NCBI GenBank assembly: GCA_026708685.1
Contig: JAPOUL010000085.1
Span: 1 to 46,984, forward strand
Length of the DNA: 46,984 nucleotides
Source of the DNA: Bacteroidota bacterium
Lineage (GTDB): Bacteria > Bacteroidota > Rhodothermia > Rhodothermales > Bin80
Direction of reading: 5' to 3'
A program made the translations under genes and the position numbers. Positions 1 through 8,900 of this stretch are shown here, piece by piece (the first letter of the stretch is position 1; each line of letters starts with the position of its first letter). The notes below the pieces were generated by a model. The model was not told the origin of the DNA. It was given only the letters and a program-made list of their open reading frames with translations, and ran no database searches.

Positions 1-41
1 TGTCTGTTAAACACAACCAAATAAAAAGGTTCCGTTTGTGG

Positions 42-428
42 TTACTCACGTATATAATTCCCATTGTTTTCCCCTAAGGCACCCATCGTTGGATTTGCAT
101 CGGGGTTAACTTCATGATTTCGAATCAGGATGGTTTCTCCCTGTGGGCCTGAAAACGTCGCCATGCCATCAGCTGCCCCTGGAACATAGAAACCATCATC
201 CATCCTATCTCCCATGCGAGATATGACTTTGTAACTAAAATTTTCAGGTAAATCCATGATCTCTTTGGGATCAGAGATGAGTGGACCAAATCTGTCCTTT
301 GCCTGAGCGGTAAAGTTTTGGCATCCAACAAGTAAGTGAAGCCCCACAAAACCGAGTGCAAATGCACCCGAGGTCTGTAAAAACTGCCTACGAGATGTGG
401 GAGAATTGTGTAAATGAAGATCTTTCAT
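42..428 (-). pseudogene. Truncated duplicate of PhoX-like phosphatase (N-terminal 128 codons)
   Basis: This fragment is nearly identical to the first ~120 residues of the complete PhoX-like protein at 1624-2985: twin-arginine signal (SRRQFLQTSGAFALGF), a C residue in LLVGCQN, then GDRMDDGFYVPGAADGM and ILIRNHEVNPDA. The match stops abruptly after GENN near position 66, and a short unrelated tail (GNYIRE) runs into a stop at 42. It keeps the export signal but lacks about 70% of the phosphatase propeller, so it should be inactive. The region upstream of its start (to about position 600) also resembles the region upstream of the complete copy, so this is a segmental duplication whose 3' part was lost. 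Start at 428 matches the family start MKDL. Confidence 0.8.
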
Positions 429-573
429 TGAGAGTCATAAGTGGAAAATGGTACCAAATGTACACCAGTCTACTTGAACATGTTAATCTGAATATTGCAA
501 ATATTCGGCATATTGCTCTTTCCGCGAAGACCCACCAACGAAATGAATACGTGACTCATATTAGGTAATGTTG

Positions 574-601
574 TTATATCCGTTGATCATAGATGAGTTT
601 A
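574..601. repeat. Upstream segment shared with the second phoX-like copy
   Basis: 28 bp that match 3130-3157 at 24 of 28 positions. Each lies almost the same distance (about 145 bp) upstream of its phosphatase start codon (428 and 2985). It marks the duplicated promoter region and may include a conserved regulatory site, which is inference. Confidence 0.5.
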
Positions 602-715
602 CGATGAAATGTCTGCTATTCATCAATGGATCATAGCTCATTGGATTATCATGTACAGACCTATAACTTGTCAAATCTCGCAGAAATGGATCTACTTGAA
701 AATACATACCCTCGA

Positions 716-809
716 GGCTTTTGCAAAACCTCAGGATCAACTCCCAAAAACGCACCAGAAGTGCTTCAGTGCATTATTTTTTCTAAAACGCAGAAGTTTT
801 GCAAACGCC
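716..809. repeat. MITE-like inverted repeat pair
   Basis: The 17 bp at 716-732 (ggcttttgcaaaacctc) match the reverse complement of 793-809 at 15 of 17 positions, enclosing 60 bp. The size (94 bp) and lack of coding content fit a small non-autonomous element or a stable hairpin. The core GTTTTGCAAAAC is itself palindromic, so chance contributes. No target-site duplication was recognised. Confidence 0.35.
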
Positions 810-885
810 TTCCTCAATAATAATAGAAACATTTCTATCACTTTAAAGTTGTATTGTTTTGATCATCATAGATTCCCAATAAATC

Positions 886-1164
886 ATGAAACAGAAAAAA
901 GAAATGGATATTCCCTTATCGGATAAAGTTAGCCAAAGGAAGTTGGAACTTCTTGCTAAGTTGCAGCGCCTGGATGTACCGGATGAGGTGTGGTTTGAAA
1001 TATCTTCCATCATTGCAGATTACCTTTCTGACCGAACCATTTCAAAGGCTAATCAAGTGGTGGATGAAAAAGGTTGGACTGACGATGATTTTCATCGTAT
1101 GGCTCATACTCACATGCGGACTCCCTACCAACCTCAATTTCATGGATCTTCGGGTGGTCCTTGA
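886..1164 (+). CDS. Putative antitoxin of a PIN-domain toxin-antitoxin pair
   Basis: A 92-residue charged, soluble protein with no membrane segment. I do not recognise its sequence family. The call rests on context: its last 23 bp overlap the start of a PIN-domain toxin reading frame (ATG at 1142), the usual layout of antitoxin-then-toxin operons. The N-terminal half (SDKVSQRKLELLAKLQRLDVPDE and following) is predicted helical, as in many DNA-binding antitoxins; the C-terminus (RTPYQPQFHGSS) is polar and probably disordered, as toxin-neutralising tails often are. The ATG at 886 is the first good start. If the toxin is dead, the antitoxin may be a stray remnant or may protect against a related toxin elsewhere. 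Confidence 0.55.
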   Translation: MKQKKEMDIPLSDKVSQRKLELLAKLQRLDVPDEVWFEISSIIADYLSDRTISKANQVVDEKGWTDDDFHRMAHTHMRTPYQPQFHGSSGGP

Positions 1165-1485
1165 TACAAATATTTTCTCGTTTCAATTTCTAATAGATCA
1201 CCATATCATTGGATCTATTGTAGTCTGAAATTGGGGATGTATTCTATGTTGATCTCCACAGAAATCATTCTAGAATATGAAGAGGTCATTGGGCGACACA
1301 TGGGACTTGACATAACCAATGATGTGCTCAGCGATCTTGATCAATTTCATAATGTCTCTTTAATCAATCTATACTACAGGTGGAACTTGATTCACAATGA
1401 CTGGGATGACAACAAATTCATAGATTGTGCAATCGCGGGGAATGCTGATTGTATTGTGACCAATGACAAGCATTTACTTGGGTAA
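1142..1485 (+). pseudogene. PIN-domain toxin (COG1569-like), frameshifted
   Basis: Reading from ATG 1142 gives MDLRVVLDTNIF, the classic PIN start with the first metal-binding Asp (D8). The frame then closes at 1228. The next frame, entered just after the T4 run at 1173-1176, gives LVSISNRSPYHWIYCSLK and then STEIILEYEEVI (second acidic site) and FIDCAIAGNADCIVTNDKHLL (third/fourth acidic site). One extra T in that run would join the two perfectly. PIN toxins are Mg-dependent RNases. The protein also stops right after TNDKHLLG, some 20-25 residues short of typical members. As given, the sequence cannot make an intact toxin; a homopolymer sequencing error would rescue only the frameshift, not the short C-terminus. 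Confidence 0.7.
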
Positions 1486-1558
1486 AAACCCATTCTTGTT
1501 GATCCATGGGTTATTTTGATAATTTTGAAATAAAGGGGACTTTGCTGATTGCCATTGT

Positions 1559-1605
1559 ATCAAATCTACCGAGCCGCATGCGTCAAAGAGTTTGCGATCT
1601 ATGGT
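1559..1605 (+). pseudogene. Relic of a second HEPN (HI0074-like) gene
   Basis: Positions 1559-1599 match 3352-3392 inside the intact HEPN gene at 36 of 41 bases. Both encode QIYRAACVKEF, and four of the five differences are synonymous, so the two copies diverged while both were coding. Flanking codons on either side do not match and no start is present. This is a fossil of a related HEPN toxin gene lying between the dead PIN toxin and the phoX-like gene. Confidence 0.6.
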
Positions 1606-1623
1606 CATTCCCTACACATTGAG

Positions 1624-2985
1624 TCATGTCCACGGACCCATAATGGCTAAGGTCAATCCGTCATGCTGAATATTGACAAACAGCGTGGTGCCATCTGGTG
1701 AAAACGTTGCACCGGCCAGCTCGGAGTGACTCACGGCATTCCGTGCAAATTTGTACAGTTCTCCTTGTGGAGTGACTCCAACTAGGAATTGCTCATTGGA
1801 TCCATCCTCACAAACAATGAGATCCCCCCAAGGCGTGACGGTCAGGTTGTCCGCATTTTCTATCAGGCCTGGATCATTAGGCTCAATAAACAGCTCCAAG
1901 GTATCTTCGGTGGGGTTGAGTTTCCAGATCTGTCCGCGCTTTGCGTTTCCACCATTGGTGCATGCAAAATACACTGCATGATTGCCATACCACATGCCTT
2001 CCCCTCGTGCAAACATAGCTGCTCCCTGATCAAATCCCCGAAGTCGTAAATCCCCCATTGGTGCTTCTACATCGTCCATGTTGATCCAAGTAACGTTCAT
2101 GATCTCTCCCACATTGACGTTTTGTGCATCCCAGTTACGGGTATCAAGACTCGGCATTCCGACCACCTGCAATGCCTGCAATTGCCCCCCCGCCTCTACA
2201 TCTTCTGGATTCTCAGGAAAATATCGGTAGATTAAGCTATCATGTTCATCTTCGGTCTGGTAAATAATATTCGTGATTGGATCAACGGCTACCGCTTCAT
2301 GATTGAACCTTCCCATTGCACGAATCGGCACTGGAGGGGTAACCTGAGGTGAAATCGTAGCAGGTACCTGAAAAACATAGCCATGATCTTTTGCAAACCT
2401 ATCTCCTGCCAAGACCGTGATTTCTTCACAGGTCATCCAAGTATTCCAAGGGGTTGGTCCACCTGCACAGTTGCGCAGTGTGCCAGCTAAACTCAGAAAT
2501 TGCGATACCAGCTGCTGATTGTGCGTATCGTAGACTAAGGTTGTTGTTCCGCCAAGTGCAGGAGATCCATCGGTGCCCGCATCGTAGAAAAAATTTGAGT
2601 CAAGGCGATCAAGAAGATCATTCTTTTCCCCAAAGGCACCCATCATTGGGTCCGCATCGGGGTTGACTTCATGATTGCGGATCAGGATGGTTTCTCCCTG
2701 TGGGCCTGAAAACGTCGCCATGCCATCAGCTGCCCCTGGAACATAGAAACCATCATCCATCCTATCTCCCATGCGAGATATGACTTTGTAACTAAAATTT
2801 TTAGGTAAATCCATGATCCCTTCTGGATCAGAGATGAGTGGACCAAATCTGTCCTTTGCCTGAGCGGTGAAGTTTTGGCATCCAACAAGTGAGTGGAGCC
2901 CCACAAAACCTAAGGCAAAAGCACCTGAGGTGTGTAGAAATTGCCTCCGTGAAGTACGTGAATTCTGCAAGAGAAGATCTTTCAT
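1624..2985 (-). CDS. PhoX-like (DUF839) Tat-exported phosphatase
   Basis: A 453-residue protein. The N-terminus carries a twin-arginine signal (SRRQFLHTSGAFALGFVGLH) followed by VGCQN, so it is Tat-exported and possibly lipidated. The mature part has PhoX/DUF839 hallmarks: GDRMDDGFYVPGAADGMATF, ILIRNHEVNPDA, CAGGPTPWNTWMTCEE, GRFNHEAVAVDP, YQTEDEHDSLIYR, and a late NADNLTVTPWGDLIVCEDG. Family knowledge: PhoX enzymes are periplasmic metal (Ca/Fe)-dependent phosphomonoesterases on a beta-propeller, often used for phosphate scavenging. The start at 2985 was chosen because the duplicate copy begins at the equivalent MKDL and the 18 extra upstream codons have no signal character. It stands alone. 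The exact substrate is unknown; some DUF839 proteins have no proven phosphatase activity. Confidence 0.85.
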   Translation of the reverse strand: MKDLLLQNSRTSRRQFLHTSGAFALGFVGLHSLVGCQNFTAQAKDRFGPLISDPEGIMDLPKNFSYKVISRMGDRMDDGFYVPGAADGMATFSGPQGETILIRNHEVNPDADPMMGAFGEKNDLLDRLDSNFFYDAGTDGSPALGGTTTLVYDTHNQQLVSQFLSLAGTLRNCAGGPTPWNTWMTCEEITVLAGDRFAKDHGYVFQVPATISPQVTPPVPIRAMGRFNHEAVAVDPITNIIYQTEDEHDSLIYRYFPENPEDVEAGGQLQALQVVGMPSLDTRNWDAQNVNVGEIMNVTWINMDDVEAPMGDLRLRGFDQGAAMFARGEGMWYGNHAVYFACTNGGNAKRGQIWKLNPTEDTLELFIEPNDPGLIENADNLTVTPWGDLIVCEDGSNEQFLVGVTPQGELYKFARNAVSHSELAGATFSPDGTTLFVNIQHDGLTLAIMGPWT

Positions 2986-3129
2986 TGACGAGTCATTTAG
3001 TGGAAAAGGGTGCACATTGTGGATGAGTCTACTCATCATGTTTCTTTTTTTCGGGGTATCTTCACTACTATAGATCTCTCACGAAGATCCGCCTTAAATC
3101 GCATTTGTGGTCGACTCAATAACATTAAC

Positions 3130-3157
3130 TTATATCCGTTGACCACAGATCTGTTTA
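3130..3157. repeat. Partner of the 574-601 upstream segment
   Basis: Second copy of the 28-bp segment (24 of 28 identical), about 145 bp upstream of the complete phoX-like gene. Conservation at the same distance suggests that it belongs to the ancestral phoX upstream region. Confidence 0.5.
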
Positions 3158-3257
3158 AAATAATCAGAAGATTGATGATCGGTATCCTTACAAATGGATC
3201 ACACCCTGTGGAATTTTTGTTTAGATACAATAATTTGACATATTGATGTGATGAAGA

Positions 3258-3680
3258 TTGATTGATACGACTTTTCTTCGCTTGTGCATTGCTACTCTTG
3301 AACATGCAGTTCAGGAGATCCAACACTTTGATTCGAAAGATGACCCCTTAAATCAAATCTACCGAGCTGCATGCGTAAAGGAATTTGAGATCATACTTGA
3401 ACAGAGTGGCAAGCTTCTACGCAAGCGTTTGAGACGATACTTGTCCAGTAATAAAGCGGCAGATCGCTTGCATTTTAAGGATCTATTCCGTCATGCTAAT
3501 CGTCATGACTTAATGGATGCCGTCGCTACTGAACGATGGATGGACTACCGTGATCATCGTAATTTTACCGTGCATGATTATGGTGAAGACTTCGCAGAAG
3601 CTACACTGGAACTATTGCCAACCTTCATCATTGATGCTAAAGCATTAGCCGAAATCATTGAAACAGCTTCCTATGAGTGA
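3258..3680 (+). CDS. HEPN-domain toxin, HI0074/HepT-like
   Basis: A 140-residue all-helical protein of the family annotated as nucleotidyltransferase substrate-binding protein (HI0074). Residues 33-43 (QIYRAACVKEF) and the HEPN catalytic motif RNFTVH (R101 to H106, R-x4-H) are visible. HEPN proteins of this type are RNases or RNase-like toxins neutralised by their MNT partner, which modifies a Tyr near the active site; this protein has DY just after the motif, a plausible target. The start is TTG at 3258, giving the family-typical MIDxxxL opening; no in-frame ATG exists upstream before a stop. The stop overlaps the next gene by 8 bp, so the pair is translationally coupled. Confidence 0.85.
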   Translation: MIDTTFLRLCIATLEHAVQEIQHFDSKDDPLNQIYRAACVKEFEIILEQSGKLLRKRLRRYLSSNKAADRLHFKDLFRHANRHDLMDAVATERWMDYRDHRNFTVHDYGEDFAEATLELLPTFIIDAKALAEIIETASYE

Positions 3681-4005
3681 ATCCTTAGATCTTTTACCCA
3701 GGCACCATAAAGAACTCGTTGCTCTATTCCGGGATCATCTCCCAGATGTTGAGGTGTGGGCCTATGGTAGCCGTACGAATGGGCAAAGCCATGATGGTAG
3801 TGACCTTGATCTTGTTGTACGCGGTCCAAATCTTCAAAAAATTCCGATTGATCAGTTGGTTGAATTCAAGGATGCAATTCGAGAGTCAAGAATACCATTT
3901 CTCGTAGAAGTGGTTGATTGGGCACGCATCCCTGAAGTATTTCACTCTCAAATTAATCAACATCATGTTGTGCTCCTATCACCTGATCTCACTGAACCCA
4001 ACTAA
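3673..4005 (+). CDS. MNT-type nucleotidyltransferase antitoxin (HI0073-like)
   Basis: A 110-residue minimal nucleotidyltransferase. The GS-x10-D-x-D signature is complete: GSRTNGQSHDGSDLDL (G32, S33; D44 and D46), with a likely third catalytic acid at D82 in VEVVDW. Family knowledge: MntA antitoxins adenylylate the paired HEPN toxin (type VII toxin-antitoxin). The ATG at 3673 overlaps the end of the HEPN gene; five further upstream codons are open but begin inside HEPN and are not needed. All catalytic residues are present, so this pair looks functional, unlike the PIN pair 2 kb away. Confidence 0.88.
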   Translation: MSESLDLLPRHHKELVALFRDHLPDVEVWAYGSRTNGQSHDGSDLDLVVRGPNLQKIPIDQLVEFKDAIRESRIPFLVEVVDWARIPEVFHSQINQHHVVLLSPDLTEPN

Positions 4006-4275
4006 TTGAAAATCTTTCTCTTTTCATCACACACCTGCCATAGTCAAGATTGGCATAACTGATCCATGGGCACTATATCTTGTACAACAAAAACTATCAA
4101 AGATAAACTTCGGGTCACATTACCAAAGTTTCAGATGACAATTACATCATGACAGCCTGTAGTCGTAGATGCTGATCTTATTAGCTGACTGATGAATGCT
4201 AGGATATTGGTGATAAACAACTGAAACAACCCCAAACAGCAATCACCATCAATATGCACAACTTGGACCGTTTAC

Positions 4276-5220
4276 TCAGGGTTCAAGGAGTCGGGCAGAA
4301 ATGAACGGCGTCAATTCATCAGCTCTGGGGAAACCGCGATCAGCAGGAGAAGGATCTGCCCAGTCTGTATGACAAGCCTCAATTTCTATCAACCCATTAG
4401 AATGGAAAGTAATAAACGTATAGAGGGCATTTGTGTAGGGTGCCATGCTTCCGTACTCTTCTCCAACCCAATAGTAAGAGGCACTGTTGATCCATAGATA
4501 GTGGATGCCATTCTTGAGCGTATACCGATCGATATGATGATGACCACAAAAGCAGGCCACAACTTTACTGTTGCCCCCATTGCTGTTGTGCTCTTCTAGT
4601 ACGGCTTCAATAGCACGGCCAGCCTCAGGCATAGAGGTGGGAAGACCGAGCCCCTGATGCACAAATACAACTGTTGGGAGGGAAGATTTGGCGAGGTCAT
4701 CACGGAGCCAAGCCAGCTGAGCATCATCGGCATAGCCACGCAGAGCGATGTCTACATAGAAATTAGCTTCACTGTAGGGGGTATAACCTTCATCTATCTT
4801 TAGATTGTTACGATCCAGAATGACCAAATGATAAGGACCAAAATCAAAGGAATAGTAGGGGGCTGGCATGCCCCACTTTTGAACAATCACATCCTTGGAC
4901 ACGAAGTCCATATCATGGTTGCCGAGTACATGATACCTTCGCCCAGGGAATGAATTCCAAAGATCTAGGCACTCGTGACTCTCCTTGGTTCCAAAATTGA
5001 AATCTCCTAACTGGAGAATCGCATCAGGTTTGTGCTTGGCGACGGCTTGCATGAATACTTCTAATCGCTCCATTGCCCGTGGTGCTAAGCCATGATGTAA
5101 ATCTGCAATCACACCAAGACATACGGAGTCGGGTTGAGTTCTGCGCCGGTGCGAACTAAGAAAAAGGCCCCCTGCACCAATCTTCAGCAGTTCCCTACGT
5201 GAAATGTGTCGTGTCATCAT
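4276..5220 (-). CDS. Calcineurin-like metallophosphoesterase, exported
   Basis: A 314-residue protein with an N-terminal twin-arginine-like signal (HISRRELLKIGAGGLFLSS). The metallophosphoesterase motifs follow in order: IADLHHG (D-x-H) near residue 38, LQLGDFNF (GD) near 70, VLGNHDMD (GNHD) near 97, FVHQG near 187, and CFCGHHHIDRY (GHxH-like) near 222. It therefore probably binds two metals and hydrolyses a phosphoester or phosphodiester outside the cytoplasm. The substrate cannot be told from sequence. Together with the PhoX-like gene upstream it hints at phosphate scavenging, though the two are not in an operon. Start MM at 5220 is the only one that includes the signal. Confidence 0.85.
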   Translation of the reverse strand: MMTRHISRRELLKIGAGGLFLSSHRRRTQPDSVCLGVIADLHHGLAPRAMERLEVFMQAVAKHKPDAILQLGDFNFGTKESHECLDLWNSFPGRRYHVLGNHDMDFVSKDVIVQKWGMPAPYYSFDFGPYHLVILDRNNLKIDEGYTPYSEANFYVDIALRGYADDAQLAWLRDDLAKSSLPTVVFVHQGLGLPTSMPEAGRAIEAVLEEHNSNGGNSKVVACFCGHHHIDRYTLKNGIHYLWINSASYYWVGEEYGSMAPYTNALYTFITFHSNGLIEIEACHTDWADPSPADRGFPRADELTPFISARLLEP

Positions 5221-5948
5221 CTCTCTGATTCAAAAAGCCTGGTGACTTTCGACAAGAACATTCTCTATTTGCCCAAGGTCGGACTGCCTATCCATAATGG
5301 TTTTCATTGAAGTTTGCCTTGCTACTGTCTAGGGTATACAAGCCATGAATGATACGGCAAAATATGATGAGAGCGAATATCAGGTTGTGTCCAAAAGGGT
5401 ACCTACCAAGTTAAGGAAATTTCCATTAAACTGAATGGGGTGATTGTTTTTGATTATATCAGCATCTTCAGTGAGTATGCCGAAGCGAATGTACATCTCA
5501 GAGGCGAATTGTATTCAATGATTCCCCCAAAAGAAATACGCGTAATCTATTAACTTGGTGCACTAAAATGCAATCGCTGGTTAGCGTACTAGTCCATTAT
5601 TATAGTGGAGATTCTCTTATAAAACCCCTTATAGAAGACCACAGTATTCTATGAGTAGTTGGTGGATATTTAACCGGTGGAAGAGGGTTTTGAAGAGTCG
5701 CAACCCATTGAAATTCCGAAATCATTCACGATTATTGAACGCATTCTACTTCTATTGTAGAGGCTAAGATTTGTATCCAGCAACTATCGAAATCTCTCAA
5801 CTCACAAATAAAGTAGAGGAACCAAGAGCCTATAATGTAGTCAATATTCTCATCTCGCTCCAAGACGAAATCGACCAGAATTCATCAACATCTGGCTTGA
5901 TTTTTCAAAACTGTCGTATCTTGAGATCAGAACTTCAAGTTCAGTGCC
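5221..5948. other. Intergenic region, 728 bp
   Basis: No intact gene is supported. It contains a possible gene remnant (5345-5553) and otherwise AT-rich sequence with stops in all frames. The promoter of the giant surface protein should lie in its right part, but no clear -35/-10 pair was found. Confidence 0.5.
5345..5553 (+). pseudogene. Possible remnant of a small unknown gene
   Basis: ATG 5345 opens a short frame (MNDTAKYDESEYQVVSKR) that stops after 29 codons. A second frame, open from 5371 to the stop at 5551-5553, gives GTYQVKEISIKLNGVIVFDY and ends PPKEIRVIY, which has protein-like composition. A frameshift near 5396 would link them into about 68 residues. I do not recognise the family, and this may be chance. 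Confidence 0.25.
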
Positions 5949-8900
5949 ATGGATTCCCCCTATGAGATACGAAACCACGAAGGTGAATGTCTAATACAAC
6001 GTAAGCTTCACCGCTTGCTTCTGTTGTTGCTTTTTTCAGTCGTGTCCCTGCCCGCCTACAGTCAAGCACCGAGAACGATTGACTTAAGTGTGATCTCACC
6101 TTTAACGTTACGAGAGGGCAGTGTGATTACGGTTGGCGTGAGTCTCAGCACAGCTCCCACAGGTACCGTAACCGTCACCATCTCTGAAAACGAAGATGAT
6201 GCAACTCTGGATAAGACGACCCTGACCTTCACACCCTCGTTGAATTATCATACGGTGAATATCACTGCTGGATGGGATGAGGATCAAGAAAATGAAAACT
6301 TCACCATCTCCTTTGCTGCTTCTGGAGCAGATTTTCATGGAATTTCAAGAGATCTTGATGTCGTCATCCATGACAATATCAATACATACAATATTCGGGT
6401 CTTTGATTCTACATTCTCGGTTGGTGAAGCAAGTACATTTCCCCAAACCGTACAGCTATCACAAGCTCCAACCACCAATGTTACCGTCACCCTAACCGTG
6501 GCCGATCCCACTGCGGTTACTGTCTCTCCCACAAGTTTAACCTTCACCCCTACCAATTATTCAACTCCTCAGCCGGTTATCATTAGCGGAGTGGATGATG
6601 CGATCTTCAATTCGCCTAGAGTCAGAACAACGATTGAGCTCACGGCCACTGGAGCCATTGAATACACTGGGGTTACAAATACGATCAGAGTGTCGGTTTA
6701 TGATAATGAGCCCTTTACGACAGACATTCTTGAAGGAACCTCAAACAACCGCTACATCTATGTGCGGCCTTATGGCGGTCAAGGAGATGTGACGGTCACA
6801 CTGACCAGTAGCAACCCGAATGTCGTCACGGTCTTACCAACAACCTTAACCTACCCCGAGGATGAAGGCGGCCAATCTAAGGCTTATACCATTACTGCCG
6901 TTGACAACGACGCACTGGGCAATGCTACTGCACTCATTACCATCACACCAAGTGCGAACTATCTTCCCCCTGGTGCCACCGTTCCTCTTCCCATCCGAGG
7001 CGTGAATGTTCAGGTGGAAGACGATGACATACAGTCAGCAGAGATCAGAGTCACTCCTTCATCTGTTGAAGTTTCAGAGGGATCTTCAAAAACTTATACT
7101 GCGGTTCTCACAGTTGCTCCGATATCTACGGTTACGGTTGCCGTCACTGGCCATGCAGGTACCGATCTTTCACCTGATCTTACAAGCCTTGAGTTTACGA
7201 CCACGAACTGGAATCAACCGCAAACCGTAACTATCACTGCTGACGATGATCCTGATGGACAAGATGATGTGATCACTCTAAAACACACTGCATCGGGGGG
7301 CGGTTATGATGGAAAGACCTCCAATGTTGTTGTGACTGTCAATGATCAAGATGATGTTGCATTGGTGGTTTCACCTGTAAATTTATCCATTACCGAAGGT
7401 GGAAGCGGAACCTACACCTTACGTCTTTCTACCCAACCGACTGCTGATGTGACCGTTGCTGTGAGTAGTCCTTCAAGTAAGGTCGCCATGGATACGAACA
7501 GTGACTCACCAGGGAATCAATCGACAATGGAATTCACTGCCTCTACATGGAATCAGCCGCAGGCCGTCTCGGTAGCTACTTCACATGATGATGATGCTAT
7601 AAACGATACTATCGTATTGAGCAATACGGCATCGGGAGGGGATTATGACGCAATCACTGCTGATGTCACCGTAACGATTACAGATCCAGATGCAGCTCAA
7701 TTAGTGGTTTCACCGACGGATATCACGATACCGGAGGGAGGGACGGGAACGTATACTGTCCGCTTGTCGACTGAGCCAACAGCGGATGTTACGGTGAATG
7801 TGCTTGTTGATTCGGGAGAAATGACGATGGACACACAGAGCAGTTCTCCAGGTAGCCAGTCGTCTATGGAGTTTACGACTGCCACATGGAACGAGCCCCA
7901 AACCGTTACGATCGCAGCAGGAAGTGATGATGATGCAATCAATGGCATAGGGGTACTAAGAAATACGGCCAATGGAGGTGATTACACTGGGAAAACGGCA
8001 CTTGTAAATGTCACAATCACGGATGTAGATGATACTGAATTGGTCATTGCTCCTACAAATCTCACCTTGGTGGAGGGAGCCAGCGGAGCCTACACGGTGC
8101 GTCTATCTTCAGAACCGACCGCAGATGTGACCGTCATCGTAAGCGGACCCTTGAATGATGCGACCTTTGACACCAATGAGAATTTACGCGGAAATCAATC
8201 CACGATGGAATTCACCACATCCAACTGGTATGAGCTCCAAACAGTAACGGTGAATACTCTTGAAGATGACGACGGAATCCATGAATCGCTGACACTGCAA
8301 AATACGGCTTCAGGTGGCAATTATGCGGGAGTCGCAGGGGATGTACAAGTTACGATTAGAGATCAGGATGATATCCGATTGATCGTTACACCTACGGATT
8401 TAACCATCTCCGAGGGTGGAAGTGGATTCTATACTGTTCGCCTGTCGTCCGAGCCAAGTGGCGATGTGACGGTGTATGTGATCAATACTTCAGAAATTTT
8501 GACCATTGACACCAACAGTGACGCACCCGGCATTCAAACGAATCTGGAGTTCAATACATCTAACTGGTCGCAACCACAGACAGTAAGGATCAACACGGAG
8601 GAAGACGATGATGTAGAAAATCATCTCGTCATCCTCGGTAATACGGCATCGGGTGCCAATTATACTGGAATAACGGCAGATGTGGAAGTGACGGTGATAG
8701 ATGATGATGACATAGGATTAGTCGTCACGCCGACGGATATATCCATCACTGAGGGAAGCGGTGGAGTCTATACCGTACATTTATCATCGCAACCATCAGC
8801 AGATGTGACCGTCACCGTCAGTAATCTTTCAAATGACATCACGTTTGACACCAACAGTAGTCAACTCGACAGTCAATCCATCATGGAGTTTACGACCTCT

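Noticed and set aside
5771..5965. 64-codon frame before the giant surface gene
   Set aside because: No ribosome site, domain or protein-like pattern; it overlaps the true start at 5949.
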